Below are positions 25,336 to 32,748 of a stretch of DNA of 64,000 bases, one piece after another. Under the pieces are notes generated by a model that made no database searches, was not told the DNA's origin, and worked only from the letters and a program-made list of their open reading frames with translations. Every line of letters starts with the position of its first letter. Positions within the stretch are counted from its first letter, which is position 1. Position numbers and translations under genes: made by a program. Origin of the DNA: an uncultured Collinsella sp. (GTDB lineage: Bacteria; Actinomycetota; Coriobacteriia; Coriobacteriales; Coriobacteriaceae); the NCBI GenBank assembly GCA_934621295.1, contig CAKTVB010000001.1, forward strand, positions 372,001 to 436,000, in the 5' to 3' direction.

Positions 25336-26034
25336 CCACCCGCTTTGCGGGTGGAGACAAACGGCTTTGCAAAGCCACCCCTCCGACCGATATTGACGAT
25401 TGTTCAGGCCGTCAAGAATTCGAGTCGAAGGGGTGGTCGCCATGGCCCAGAAGGCCTACAGCCTTTCCCACACGAAGTGGATGTGCAAGTACCACATCGT
25501 GTTCACGCCGAAGTATAGGCGCAAAGTCATCTACAACCAAATCAGGAGCGACATAGGGGAGATCCTCAGGAAGCTGTGCGAGTACAAGGGGATCGAGATA
25601 ATCGAGGGGCACCTGATGCCCGACCACGTGCACGTGCTGCTGGCGGTCCCGCCGAAGTACAGCGTCGCGAGCGTCATGGGCTACCTGAAGGGGAAGAGCT
25701 CGCTGATGATATTCGACAGGCACGCCAACCTGAAGTACAAGTTCGGCAACAGGAAGTTCTGGGCGGAGGGCCACTGCGTGTCCACCGTCGGCCTGAACGA
25801 GGCGACGATCGCGAAGTACATCAGGGAGCAGGAGTCCCACGACATCGCGCTGGACAAGCTGAGCGTGAAGGAGTACGAGGACCCCTTCAAGAGGAGGTGA
25901 TCATGCCGGTTTGACCGGCGCGCCACGGGTCAAGATGCACTAGGCCTGGACGAAGTCCGGGCCCGCGCCTTTAGACGCGAGCCCGGGGCCCGTGGGTTAT
26001 ACCCTAAGAGCAAACCACCCGCTATGCGGGTGGT
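25336..26034 (+). mobile_element. IS200-type element (IS200/IS605 family), tnpA only
   Basis: It is bounded by near-identical subterminal hairpins, CCACCCGC-TTT-GCGGGTGG (25336-25354) and CCACCCGC-TAT-GCGGGTGG (26015-26033), as in Y1 single-strand transposons. Exact cleavage sites are not determined. A GGCTTTGCAAAGCC hairpin (25363-25376) in the leader may repress tnpA translation, and a GC-rich hairpin region lies at 25950-25992. There is no TnpB gene. Confidence 0.85.
25442..25900 (+). CDS. tnpA: IS200/IS605 family transposase TnpA (Y1, HUH)
   Basis: A 152-residue Y1 transposase. The HUH motif is DHVHVLL (His62, His64) and the catalytic Tyr is about residue 126 (ATIAKYIREQE). KYHIVFTPKYRRKV at residues 16-29 is the family N-terminus. 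It works as a dimer on single-stranded DNA hairpin ends. The start ATG 25442 has a GAAGGGGTGG site. Arginine is mostly encoded by AGG, unlike the CGC/CGT-rich neighbours, marking it as an acquired element. It appears intact and possibly active. Confidence 0.95.
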   Translation: MAQKAYSLSHTKWMCKYHIVFTPKYRRKVIYNQIRSDIGEILRKLCEYKGIEIIEGHLMPDHVHVLLAVPPKYSVASVMGYLKGKSSLMIFDRHANLKYKFGNRKFWAEGHCVSTVGLNEATIAKYIREQESHDIALDKLSVKEYEDPFKRR

Positions 26035-26293
26035 TCTGATGTCGAGTTTTCAACAAAGAAACGCTTATCTAACCGATTTCTTACAGCAATCTCAAACAAA
26101 TCAAACAGCCAAGTTGAGTTTTGGCAAAAACAGTGAGTAACACGTTTAATTCCATTGGGCAAATATGCAATGGCAGGTGCGATAAAATGCGCCATAAGCG
26201 GTAACTAATGTATAGTTACGTTGACAAATGCTACTGCTAAATTGTCAATAATTCTAGCAGATTCCGAGGTAATAGCAGGTAAATACATATGCC
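26035..26293. promoter_or_regulatory. AT-rich leader with two dyads before the SARP gene
   Basis: GTAACTA (26201-26207) / TAGTTAC (26213-26219) and TTGACAA (26221-26227) / TTGTCAA (26242-26248) lie next to each other. TTGACA can serve as a -35 box. The whole region is much richer in A/T than the flanking genes. No gene is seen. Confidence 0.5.
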
Positions 26294-27016
26294 TTGGGAG
26301 CTGACGGTAAGTATCGAGGAATGAGGGAGATATGTCATACATCTCCCCTCAAATCTAACAAACGAGATTTCTTCGCCGAATTTACTACTCCCCTCAGGCA
26401 ATCGGCTCGTATCTTGAATCGACAAGGCTCACGTTGCGCGAGAGTGGGGGATGCGGTGAGTGTTGCCAAGACGTATGGGGGAGACCTAAAGGGCCAACCA
26501 GACACGAGGGAGTTCTGTCGAGTGCCGGCTGGTTTTTCTGCGCGTAGAGACCGGTTGGTGCAAGATCTTGTGCGCAAATGCCGAGATAACGGCATGGCTG
26601 TGGTGAGTGCGCCGGCTGGGTTTGGCAAAACCGCACTTCTCCTTCAATACGCGGACAGTATTAAAGAGGACATGACTCGAGGCGACGTGGGCCTTATCGA
26701 TGCACAGGGAATGCGCCCCGCTGAACTTGCGGAGCGCATACGGCGTCTGCAACGCGATATCGAGCCAACCGCTTCGCCCGTTGTGATTGTGGATAACATG
26801 CCTCGCTTTGGAAGGGCGGGACTGCAGCGTGTAGTCGATTTGCTATTCGATTTACGCGATCAGGGCTTCGAGATTGTTGTCTCCTGTCTTCCCACCAACC
26901 GCGATTTCATTAAGGCGGTGGGGGGAGAGCTCGCTTATCCCTGCTCGTTCCTTGCTGGTTCAGCCGCGAGAATACGCTCAGTGGGCGCGCTTGTACTCGA
27001 TCTCGGTCTCGCTTGA
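26294..27016 (+). pseudogene. SARP/BTAD ATPase regulator, 5' part before a frameshift
   Basis: This frame encodes the N-terminal NTPase domain of a large regulator: Walker A APAGFGKTALL near residue 107 and Walker B PVVIVDNMPRFG near residue 165. Its last meaningful residues are GELAYPCSF; it then runs through unrelated LAGSAARIRSVG to a stop. The downstream frame picks up the expected sequence (LVQPREYAQWARLYSIS), so the intact gene has been split by a single-base-type shift at about 26950-26960. The start is uncertain: TTG 26294, ATG 26321 and GTG 26456 are all in frame, and the last is nearest the conserved part. Confidence 0.75.
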
Positions 27017-29462
27017 CGTCTACCATCTGACGCAAGGCGTTCCAGCCCTTATTGCCATGCTACAAAGTGTCAGCTCGCAAGAGGCTGATGGGTCTGCTCT
27101 TAACGCGGGTATTCTTGGGATTTATCAGGCAATTCTCAACGACTTGCAGCAGGCGCGCGATAGCTTGTTCAGAATAGTTTGCTTCATGTTGGCGATGGGA
27201 TCGGGAACGATGGCCGACCTCGAGGCGTGCGGAGTACGCGTGAAGCCGAACGTGCTGTTGCAGCTTTCGCGCGATTGGCCCGTGTTCGGCTTTGCCGTCA
27301 ATACCGGTGAGTTCAAATGCTTGGGGCTAGGCGGGCAGATCAAGCGCTCGCTTCAGCAAACCGTTGCTCGGCTCTCGGGGCAAATTGTGAGTCACGCGGG
27401 TCGAATGCTCGTTAAAGCCTCTCGCTTTGACGATGCGGTCGAGCTGTGCGAGAACGTGCTGGAGGACAATGACGCTATCGCCTTGCTTGCGATGCGCCCC
27501 ACCGGATTTGTTTTGAGTGGCCATGGTTTGTTTGTTAGCCGATTGCTTGGCCGGCATGAAGCCTCTACAGAGGAGCCGCTTGAAGCCGGTGCTTTACTTG
27601 CGGCGTTTCTTGCGGCATTGACGCTCGGCGATCTTCGTCTTGCTCGTTCTGCGGCACTCGAGCTGAGGAGGCGCGCCTATGATATGGAACGCGATGTCGA
27701 TCCGACGGAATGGGCGTGTGCCTGTGCGCTTATTGAGCTATGGGATTCGTGCACGGGAATATCGCTTCCGGCGCTTTCGGAGCAATTCTGTCGAGGTGCA
27801 AGATCGTCGCATGCCGATCGGTTAAAGGCTTGCGTTGCTGCCTACGACCGTCTCATGGCTGGCGATGGGAACATCGCTGCCTATGACGCTCCGGAGCCCT
27901 TGCCAAAAAATCGGAGATGTAACGAAATCGATCTGCTGGAGATTCTCGAGTCTTCGATGGAGGTGCTCAAGCAGGCCTTTTGCGGCAGCCCAGAAGACCT
28001 TGGCGAGGCGATGTCGCGTTTAAGCGGCGTACGCGATGCGCTTCTTGAGCGCAGGCTTTTACCTTGTGCCGCGCGAGTGCGTATGGTGCAAGCGGCGGGG
28101 CGCTTGATGCGTCTCGAGCCGATTGCCGACGAGCGGGCATTTACCGATGCCAATACGATGGCGGTTCGGCAATCAGATTTGCCAACTCAACTGTTTTGCC
28201 TTGCAGCGGAAGGCTGGCAGGCATTGACGTTGGGGCAGGTGATGAATGCACAGTTTCGCGGGCAGCAAGTGGAGAAGCTTGCAGACAAATCGAATACCTT
28301 CCTGCGCGGTTGGGCGCATTTGCTGGTGCAAAGCGCCCAGTTGAGAGACGCCTCGATGATAACCGTTCGCGAACAGGCGGATCTTTTAGACCTAGCGACG
28401 CAGGTAAAAGATCCAGCTTGGGCGTGGTCTACGGCACTGCATCTTTCGGCTGCGCGTTTTGACGCCGAGCTTTCGGCTTGGTTTTCGATGCACCGGTCCC
28501 TATTGTTGGATTCCTCCTTTGTAACGCGCGCCTGTCTTGCTATGTTTGTGTTGGGGGATAGGTCCGATTCAGTGCGTCGACTGGTTCCGCTTCGACACGC
28601 CTTGCAGTATCGAGGCGTAATTGACGAGGCAAAGGAGATGGAGTCCTATGAGACGATGCTCTATCTGGGGACTCCCGATGTGGGCCAGGTGACTATCAAC
28701 CTCTTTGGCGGCTTTCATGTATTGCGCAATGGCCATACCCTGACCGACGAGGTTTGGAAGCGCAAGAAGGCAAGTGCTCTTGCCGCACGCCTCGTGCTCT
28801 CGATCGATACCTTTGTGGACCGTCGGGTGATTTCTGAGGAAATGTGGCCGGAGATGGACTACACTCATGCGCGCAAGAGTCTCTACACCGCACTGTCCTC
28901 TTTGCGAACCGCTCTGAATCAGCGGAAGGATGGGCCTCAGTATGTGGTGACACAAGCCGATGCCATATCGTTTAATGGCGATTATGTTACGTCCGATGTT
29001 CGTCGCTTTGACGCGTTGGCGCGTGAAGTTTTGCTCCGCAAGACGGGCAGGAGTGCGCAGGAGGTTATCGACGACTGTCTGAAACTCGAGGAAGTATATG
29101 CGGGCCCGCTTTTTGTCCCGAGTATCGGTAAGACGCAATTCTTTGTTCAAATGCGCCGCATGTACCAGTCGAAATTCATCGACTGCATGATCCGCGGGAT
29201 TGATTTGTCTGTCGAAGCGGGGAACACGGCGTCGGCTACTTGGCTCGTGGAGGCAGCTTTAAGGCAGGAAGCGACGCGCGAAGACGTGATTAGACGCGCT
29301 ATGGCGGTTTTCGACCTGTGCGGACGTCGGCGCGAGGTGGTTGAGCTCTATAACAGCCATCTGCACTATTTGGAACATGAGGTGCACGCGCTTCCCGAGG
29401 AAAAGACGCGCATCGCCTATGAGCAAATCATCGGGAGGTCCAAGGCTCCCGTCATGCTGTGA
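26874..29462 (+). CDS. SARP/BTAD-domain regulator, 3' part after the frameshift
   Basis: This frame (+1 relative to the upstream ORF) encodes about 840 meaningful residues. A long helical, TPR/MalT-like region runs to about residue 600. Then comes an OmpR-type winged helix (VTINLFGGFHVLRNGHTLTD, WKRKKASALAARLVLS, ISEEMWPEMDYTHARKSLYTALSSLR in parts) and a bacterial transcriptional activator domain ending in LEHEVHALPEEKTRIAYEQ. Such proteins are large ATP-dependent activators of the SARP/LuxR-LAL class. The first ~25 residues of the frame lie out of phase with the true protein. ATG 27057 is the first usable internal start. The two parts together are one gene of about 1,050 codons, inactivated unless the ribosome shifts +1. 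Confidence 0.8.
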   Translation: MLSPVFPPTAISLRRWGESSLIPARSLLVQPREYAQWARLYSISVSLDVYHLTQGVPALIAMLQSVSSQEADGSALNAGILGIYQAILNDLQQARDSLFRIVCFMLAMGSGTMADLEACGVRVKPNVLLQLSRDWPVFGFAVNTGEFKCLGLGGQIKRSLQQTVARLSGQIVSHAGRMLVKASRFDDAVELCENVLEDNDAIALLAMRPTGFVLSGHGLFVSRLLGRHEASTEEPLEAGALLAAFLAALTLGDLRLARSAALELRRRAYDMERDVDPTEWACACALIELWDSCTGISLPALSEQFCRGARSSHADRLKACVAAYDRLMAGDGNIAAYDAPEPLPKNRRCNEIDLLEILESSMEVLKQAFCGSPEDLGEAMSRLSGVRDALLERRLLPCAARVRMVQAAGRLMRLEPIADERAFTDANTMAVRQSDLPTQLFCLAAEGWQALTLGQVMNAQFRGQQVEKLADKSNTFLRGWAHLLVQSAQLRDASMITVREQADLLDLATQVKDPAWAWSTALHLSAARFDAELSAWFSMHRSLLLDSSFVTRACLAMFVLGDRSDSVRRLVPLRHALQYRGVIDEAKEMESYETMLYLGTPDVGQVTINLFGGFHVLRNGHTLTDEVWKRKKASALAARLVLSIDTFVDRRVISEEMWPEMDYTHARKSLYTALSSLRTALNQRKDGPQYVVTQADAISFNGDYVTSDVRRFDALAREVLLRKTGRSAQEVIDDCLKLEEVYAGPLFVPSIGKTQFFVQMRRMYQSKFIDCMIRGIDLSVEAGNTASATWLVEAALRQEATREDVIRRAMAVFDLCGRRREVVELYNSHLHYLEHEVHALPEEKTRIAYEQIIGRSKAPVML

Positions 29463-29481
29463 GGGTCAGGACGATATGAAA

Positions 29482-29513
29482 AAGCGCGCTCCTCCAGACG
29501 GGGGAGCGCGCTT
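29482..29513 (-). terminator. Intrinsic terminator of yhbY
   Basis: AAGCGCGCTCC (29482-29492) pairs with GGAGCGCGCTT (29503-29513); the minus strand continues TTTCAT. Confidence 0.8.
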
Positions 29514-29536
29514 GAGTAAAGGCGTATGGGTGCGCG

Positions 29537-29836
29537 TTAGTCGAGCTTGATGTGGTCGACGTCTTTGCGCGAGCTCATGCGATAAAGCGAGAACCGATGG
29601 CCGATGACCTGGACCACGTCGGCCCCGCAACGCTCTGCAAGCTCGTTGGCGGCTTCACGCGCCGTAAGGTCGCTGCCGTCCTGGACATTGCATTTGATAA
29701 GCTCGTGCGCCTCGAGGCACTCTTCCGTTTGTGCGACGACGCCGTCGTTGATGTCCCCGCGGCCGACATTGACGACGGGATTGAGGTGATGCGCCAGGGC
29801 GCGGAGCTGGCGAACCTGTTTACCGGTGAGGGCCAT
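29537..29836 (-). CDS. yhbY: YhbY/CRM-domain RNA-binding protein
   Basis: A 99-residue single CRM domain. It begins MALTGKQVRQLRALAHHLNPVVNVG, has the GxxG-type loop GRGD near residue 27, and ends with GADVVQVIGHRFSLYR. It matches E. coli YhbY (about 97 residues), which associates with pre-50S particles in ribosome assembly. It is monocistronic and divergent from the membrane protein at 29957. Confidence 0.94.
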   Translation of the reverse strand: MALTGKQVRQLRALAHHLNPVVNVGRGDINDGVVAQTEECLEAHELIKCNVQDGSDLTAREAANELAERCGADVVQVIGHRFSLYRMSSRKDVDHIKLD

Positions 29837-29956
29837 GGAAAGCTCACTTTCTGCTGCTACTCTTTATTCCGTGCAATACGATAACGTACCGCAGGTCTGC
29901 ATGGGGTCGAAAACCTGTGCACACACAATTGCAGTATGCCTTGGGGAGGAGCTCGG

Positions 29957-30640
29957 ATGGCGATGGAAACCAGGCGAGGGAGTGGACGGGCGAGCGACAG
30001 GTCCGTCTCCCATGCTCGACAGCCCGTCAATGCGCTTGATGCTGCCAAGCGGGCGGCTCACGCTAAGCCGGAAGAACGGGAGCACCTGCGTGCTGCGGCG
30101 GCGGGCAGGCGACGAGCGGTATCGCACGGCGCGGCCGAGCGCTCGGGCCGTGCTCTTTCGTTCGCGGCGGCGTTGGTGGGAATTGCGCTTGCGGCTGTCG
30201 TTATCTACTTGATTGGTAGCGCCTTGACGGGTGTGGCTCATCATCGCGATGGTGCAGCAGCCGGGGAGGCGGAGCTTACGGTGTCCCGCTCTTCCGAAGG
30301 TACCGCAAAGAAGAGCATCGAGTACGGTGGATTTGCCTATCGTTTATCTGCAAAGGGCGACGGTTGCGTCCTTCAGCGATACCCTCAGGGCTCTGAAGAC
30401 GAATCGAGCGACCTGTGCGAGATGGATGGCTCTCCGGTGGGCGTTATTGAATACTCGGGGACGGTGTATGCCGTCTCGACAACTGATACAGATTATCGCG
30501 TGGCGAGCCTTGCTTTAGGCGACGGCTGCGTACCGGTCGAGCTTGCCCAGGGAGATGGCTGTGTGAAGAAAGCCGAGCTTTCCGATGGCGTCTTGAAGCT
30601 CGAATTGCGCGACGGAACGATGAAAACTATCGAGCTTTAA
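29957..30640 (+). CDS. Hypothetical single-pass membrane protein
   Basis: A 227-residue protein; no family recognised. ATG 29957 is set by GGGGAGGAG 6 nt upstream. A basic/Ala-rich cytoplasmic part (1-70) is followed by one membrane helix (ALSFAAALVGIALAAVVIYLIG, about 73-95, in parts) and an extracellular domain (about 105-227) rich in beta-strand patterns with repeated GDGC motifs (AKGDGCVLQ, LGDGCVPV, QGDGCVKK) and four Cys. The repeated GDGCV suggests a small duplicated beta unit. The role is unknown. Confidence 0.75.
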   Translation: MAMETRRGSGRASDRSVSHARQPVNALDAAKRAAHAKPEEREHLRAAAAGRRRAVSHGAAERSGRALSFAAALVGIALAAVVIYLIGSALTGVAHHRDGAAAGEAELTVSRSSEGTAKKSIEYGGFAYRLSAKGDGCVLQRYPQGSEDESSDLCEMDGSPVGVIEYSGTVYAVSTTDTDYRVASLALGDGCVPVELAQGDGCVKKAELSDGVLKLELRDGTMKTIEL

Positions 30641-30651
30641 ATGCAATCGCC

Positions 30652-31134
30652 TTACAGGTACGAAAGGTAGGACATGTAGCCTTGCGAGCTCTCGGGCACG
30701 GCGAGTGTGATGGTTTGACCCCAAGGGCTGATGGAGACATACGAGGGGTCCGTGTAGGTTGTGACCGTGACGTTTGTGCCTTGATACGAGGTTTGGAAGC
30801 TGCCTGCTACGGTGGCGTCGGCGGGAAGCGTTGTGACGCTCCAGGAAGAGATGTCAATCTGGTTGATGATATCTTCAACCTGGCCTTCGGAAAGGCCGGT
30901 CGCGGCGGCGATCTCTCCGGTGTGAGAACGAAGCTCGCCGTCGATCTTTCCTTTGATGCCTGAGGCATCGAGCGCAACGTTGGCGGCGGTTGCTCCGGCG
31001 CCTCCCCCAAGCTGCTGGAGGGCAGATGCCAGCGGGGTCCCTGCGAGCAGCGTGTTGCACAGCACGGAAAGGACGCCAAAAACAACGACGATGCCCATGA
31101 GCACGCCGCCAAAGGTCTTAAAAAACTTCTTCAT
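30652..31134 (-). CDS. Hypothetical secreted/membrane-anchored protein
   Basis: A 160-residue protein started at ATG 31134 after GAGAGG; upstream in-frame codons read through the neighbouring terminator. MKKFFKTFGGVLMGIVVVFGVLSVL forms an N-terminal anchor or uncleaved signal. It is followed by a Gly/Ala stretch (QQLGGGAGATAAN), a helical region (GEIAAATGLSEGQVEDIINQID in parts) and a beta-rich Thr/Ser C-terminus (VTTYTDPSYVSISPWG). No family is recognised. It ends 12 bp from the convergent gene at 29957, also a membrane protein. Confidence 0.7.
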   Translation of the reverse strand: MKKFFKTFGGVLMGIVVVFGVLSVLCNTLLAGTPLASALQQLGGGAGATAANVALDASGIKGKIDGELRSHTGEIAAATGLSEGQVEDIINQIDISSWSVTTLPADATVAGSFQTSYQGTNVTVTTYTDPSYVSISPWGQTITLAVPESSQGYMSYLSYL

Positions 31135-31186
31135 GTACAGCCTCTCTATTGCGGGGTGACTGGTACGTAGTCCCAAACAATAGCAA

Positions 31187-31220
31187 ACGGGCCGGTTGGC
31201 ACTGAGTCCAACCGGCCCGT
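31187..31220 (-). terminator. Intrinsic terminator of the UPF0210 gene
   Basis: ACGGGCCGGTTGG (31187-31199) pairs perfectly with CCAACCGGCCCGT (31208-31220); the minus strand continues TTTGCTATTG. Confidence 0.8.
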
Positions 31221-31242
31221 AACACACATCAAACAGGATGTG

Positions 31243-32607
31243 CTAGTTCTTGAGCGAATTGAGCGGAGCGGGGAAGCGGCCGCCGCGATGTGCGAGAACC
31301 GTTCCGGCATTCGGGTTGACGGGCATGATGGGTGCGCGACCGAACAGTCCACCGTAGTCCACGCACTCGCCCAGACCCTTGCCGATGGCGGGGATGATGC
31401 GGACGGCCGTGGTCTTATTGTTGATGACGCCGATGGCCATCTCGTCGGCGATGATGCCGGCGATGGTCTCGACGGAGGTGTCGCCGGGAACGGCAATCAT
31501 GTCGAGGCCAACGGAGCACACGCAGGTCATAGCCTCGAGCTTCTCGAGCGAAAGCGCGCCCGCCTCGACAGCGGCGATCATGCCGGCATCCTCGGAAACG
31601 GGGATGAAGGCGCCCGAAAGGCCGCCGACGCTAGAGCTGGCCATAACGCCGCCCTTCTTGACGGCGTCATTCAGCATAGCGAGGGCACACGTGGTGCCAG
31701 GACCGCCGCAGGTGCCCACGCCGATGATCTCGAGGATACGGGCAACGGAGTCGCCCACGGCAGGGGTGGGAGCGAGGGAAAGGTCCACGATGCCCTTTTC
31801 GACGCCCAAGCGGCGGGAAGCCTCGCGGCTCATGAGCTCGCCGGCGCGCGTGATCTTGAAAGCGGTCTGCTTGATCTTCTCGGCAACTTCCATCATGGAA
31901 GCAGTATCGGGAAGCTTCTCCAGCGCGGCTGCCATGACGCCGGGGCCGGAGACACCGACGTTGATAACGGCATCTGCCTCGCCGCCACCGTGCACAGCGC
32001 CTGCCATAAAGGGCGAATCCTCGACCATGTTGGCAAAGCAGACGAACTTGGAGGCGCCCACGGACTCGCGGTCGGCGGTGAGCTTGGCCGAGTCGATGAT
32101 GGTGTGGGCTGCCATGAGCACGGCATCCATGTTGATGCCCGCGCGCAGGCTCGCTACGTTCATGGACGAGCAAACGCGGCTCGTGCCGGCAAGAGCCTCA
32201 GGGATGGACTGAATCAAACGACGGTCGGCGTCGCCGATGCCCTTCTGGACAACGGCGGAAAAGCCGCCCAGGTAGTCGATGCCGAGTGTCTCGGCAGCGC
32301 GGTCGAGCGCATGGGCGAGCGGAGTGAGGTCCTCGTCCTTGCAGCATGCGGCGATCTTTGCCACGGGCGTGACGGAGACGCGCTTGTTGACGATAGGGAT
32401 ACCGTATTCGCGCTCGAGGTCTTCGGCAGTCTGCACGAGATTCTCAGCGGTGCTCGTCACGTGGTCGTAGACCTTGGTGCACATGCGGTCGAGGTTCTCG
32501 TCGGCGCATCCCATAAGGGAGATGCCCATGGTGATGGTGCGGATGTCGAGGTTTTGCTCCGCGACCATGCCGCGGGTCTCTGCGATTTCTTGAGGCGTGA
32601 TCGCCAT
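31243..32607 (-). CDS. UPF0210 (DUF711, PFL-family) protein
   Basis: A 454-residue member of the UPF0210 family, whose fold is related to the glycyl-radical/PFL superfamily but whose function is not established. Characteristic segments are [16 protein letters not shown] near the N-terminus, [19 protein letters not shown] in the middle, and [17 protein letters not shown]. In other bacteria it often follows an ACT-domain (UPF0237) gene; none is found here. ATG 32607 follows AAGGAG. It is monocistronic, with its own terminator, and cytoplasmic. Confidence 0.92.
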   Translation of the reverse strand: MAITPQEIAETRGMVAEQNLDIRTITMGISLMGCADENLDRMCTKVYDHVTSTAENLVQTAEDLEREYGIPIVNKRVSVTPVAKIAACCKDEDLTPLAHALDRAAETLGIDYLGGFSAVVQKGIGDADRRLIQSIPEALAGTSRVCSSMNVASLRAGINMDAVLMAAHTIIDSAKLTADRESVGASKFVCFANMVEDSPFMAGAVHGGGEADAVINVGVSGPGVMAAALEKLPDTASMMEVAEKIKQTAFKITRAGELMSREASRRLGVEKGIVDLSLAPTPAVGDSVARILEIIGVGTCGGPGTTCALAMLNDAVKKGGVMASSSVGGLSGAFIPVSEDAGMIAAVEAGALSLEKLEAMTCVCSVGLDMIAVPGDTSVETIAGIIADEMAIGVINNKTTAVRIIPAIGKGLGECVDYGGLFGRAPIMPVNPNAGTVLAHRGGRFPAPLNSLKN

Positions 32608-32748
32608 GCGCGCTCCTTATGCTTGAGTCTAGCTTGTGGGCACCATTCTACCGTGCTTTACCTGCAAGCGGCGATAGGGTGTCGTTCTCGTTACCCATTT
32701 GTCAAAAAACGGGGACAAATTCTGCGATGCCGCCTAGATTGCTCGGGT

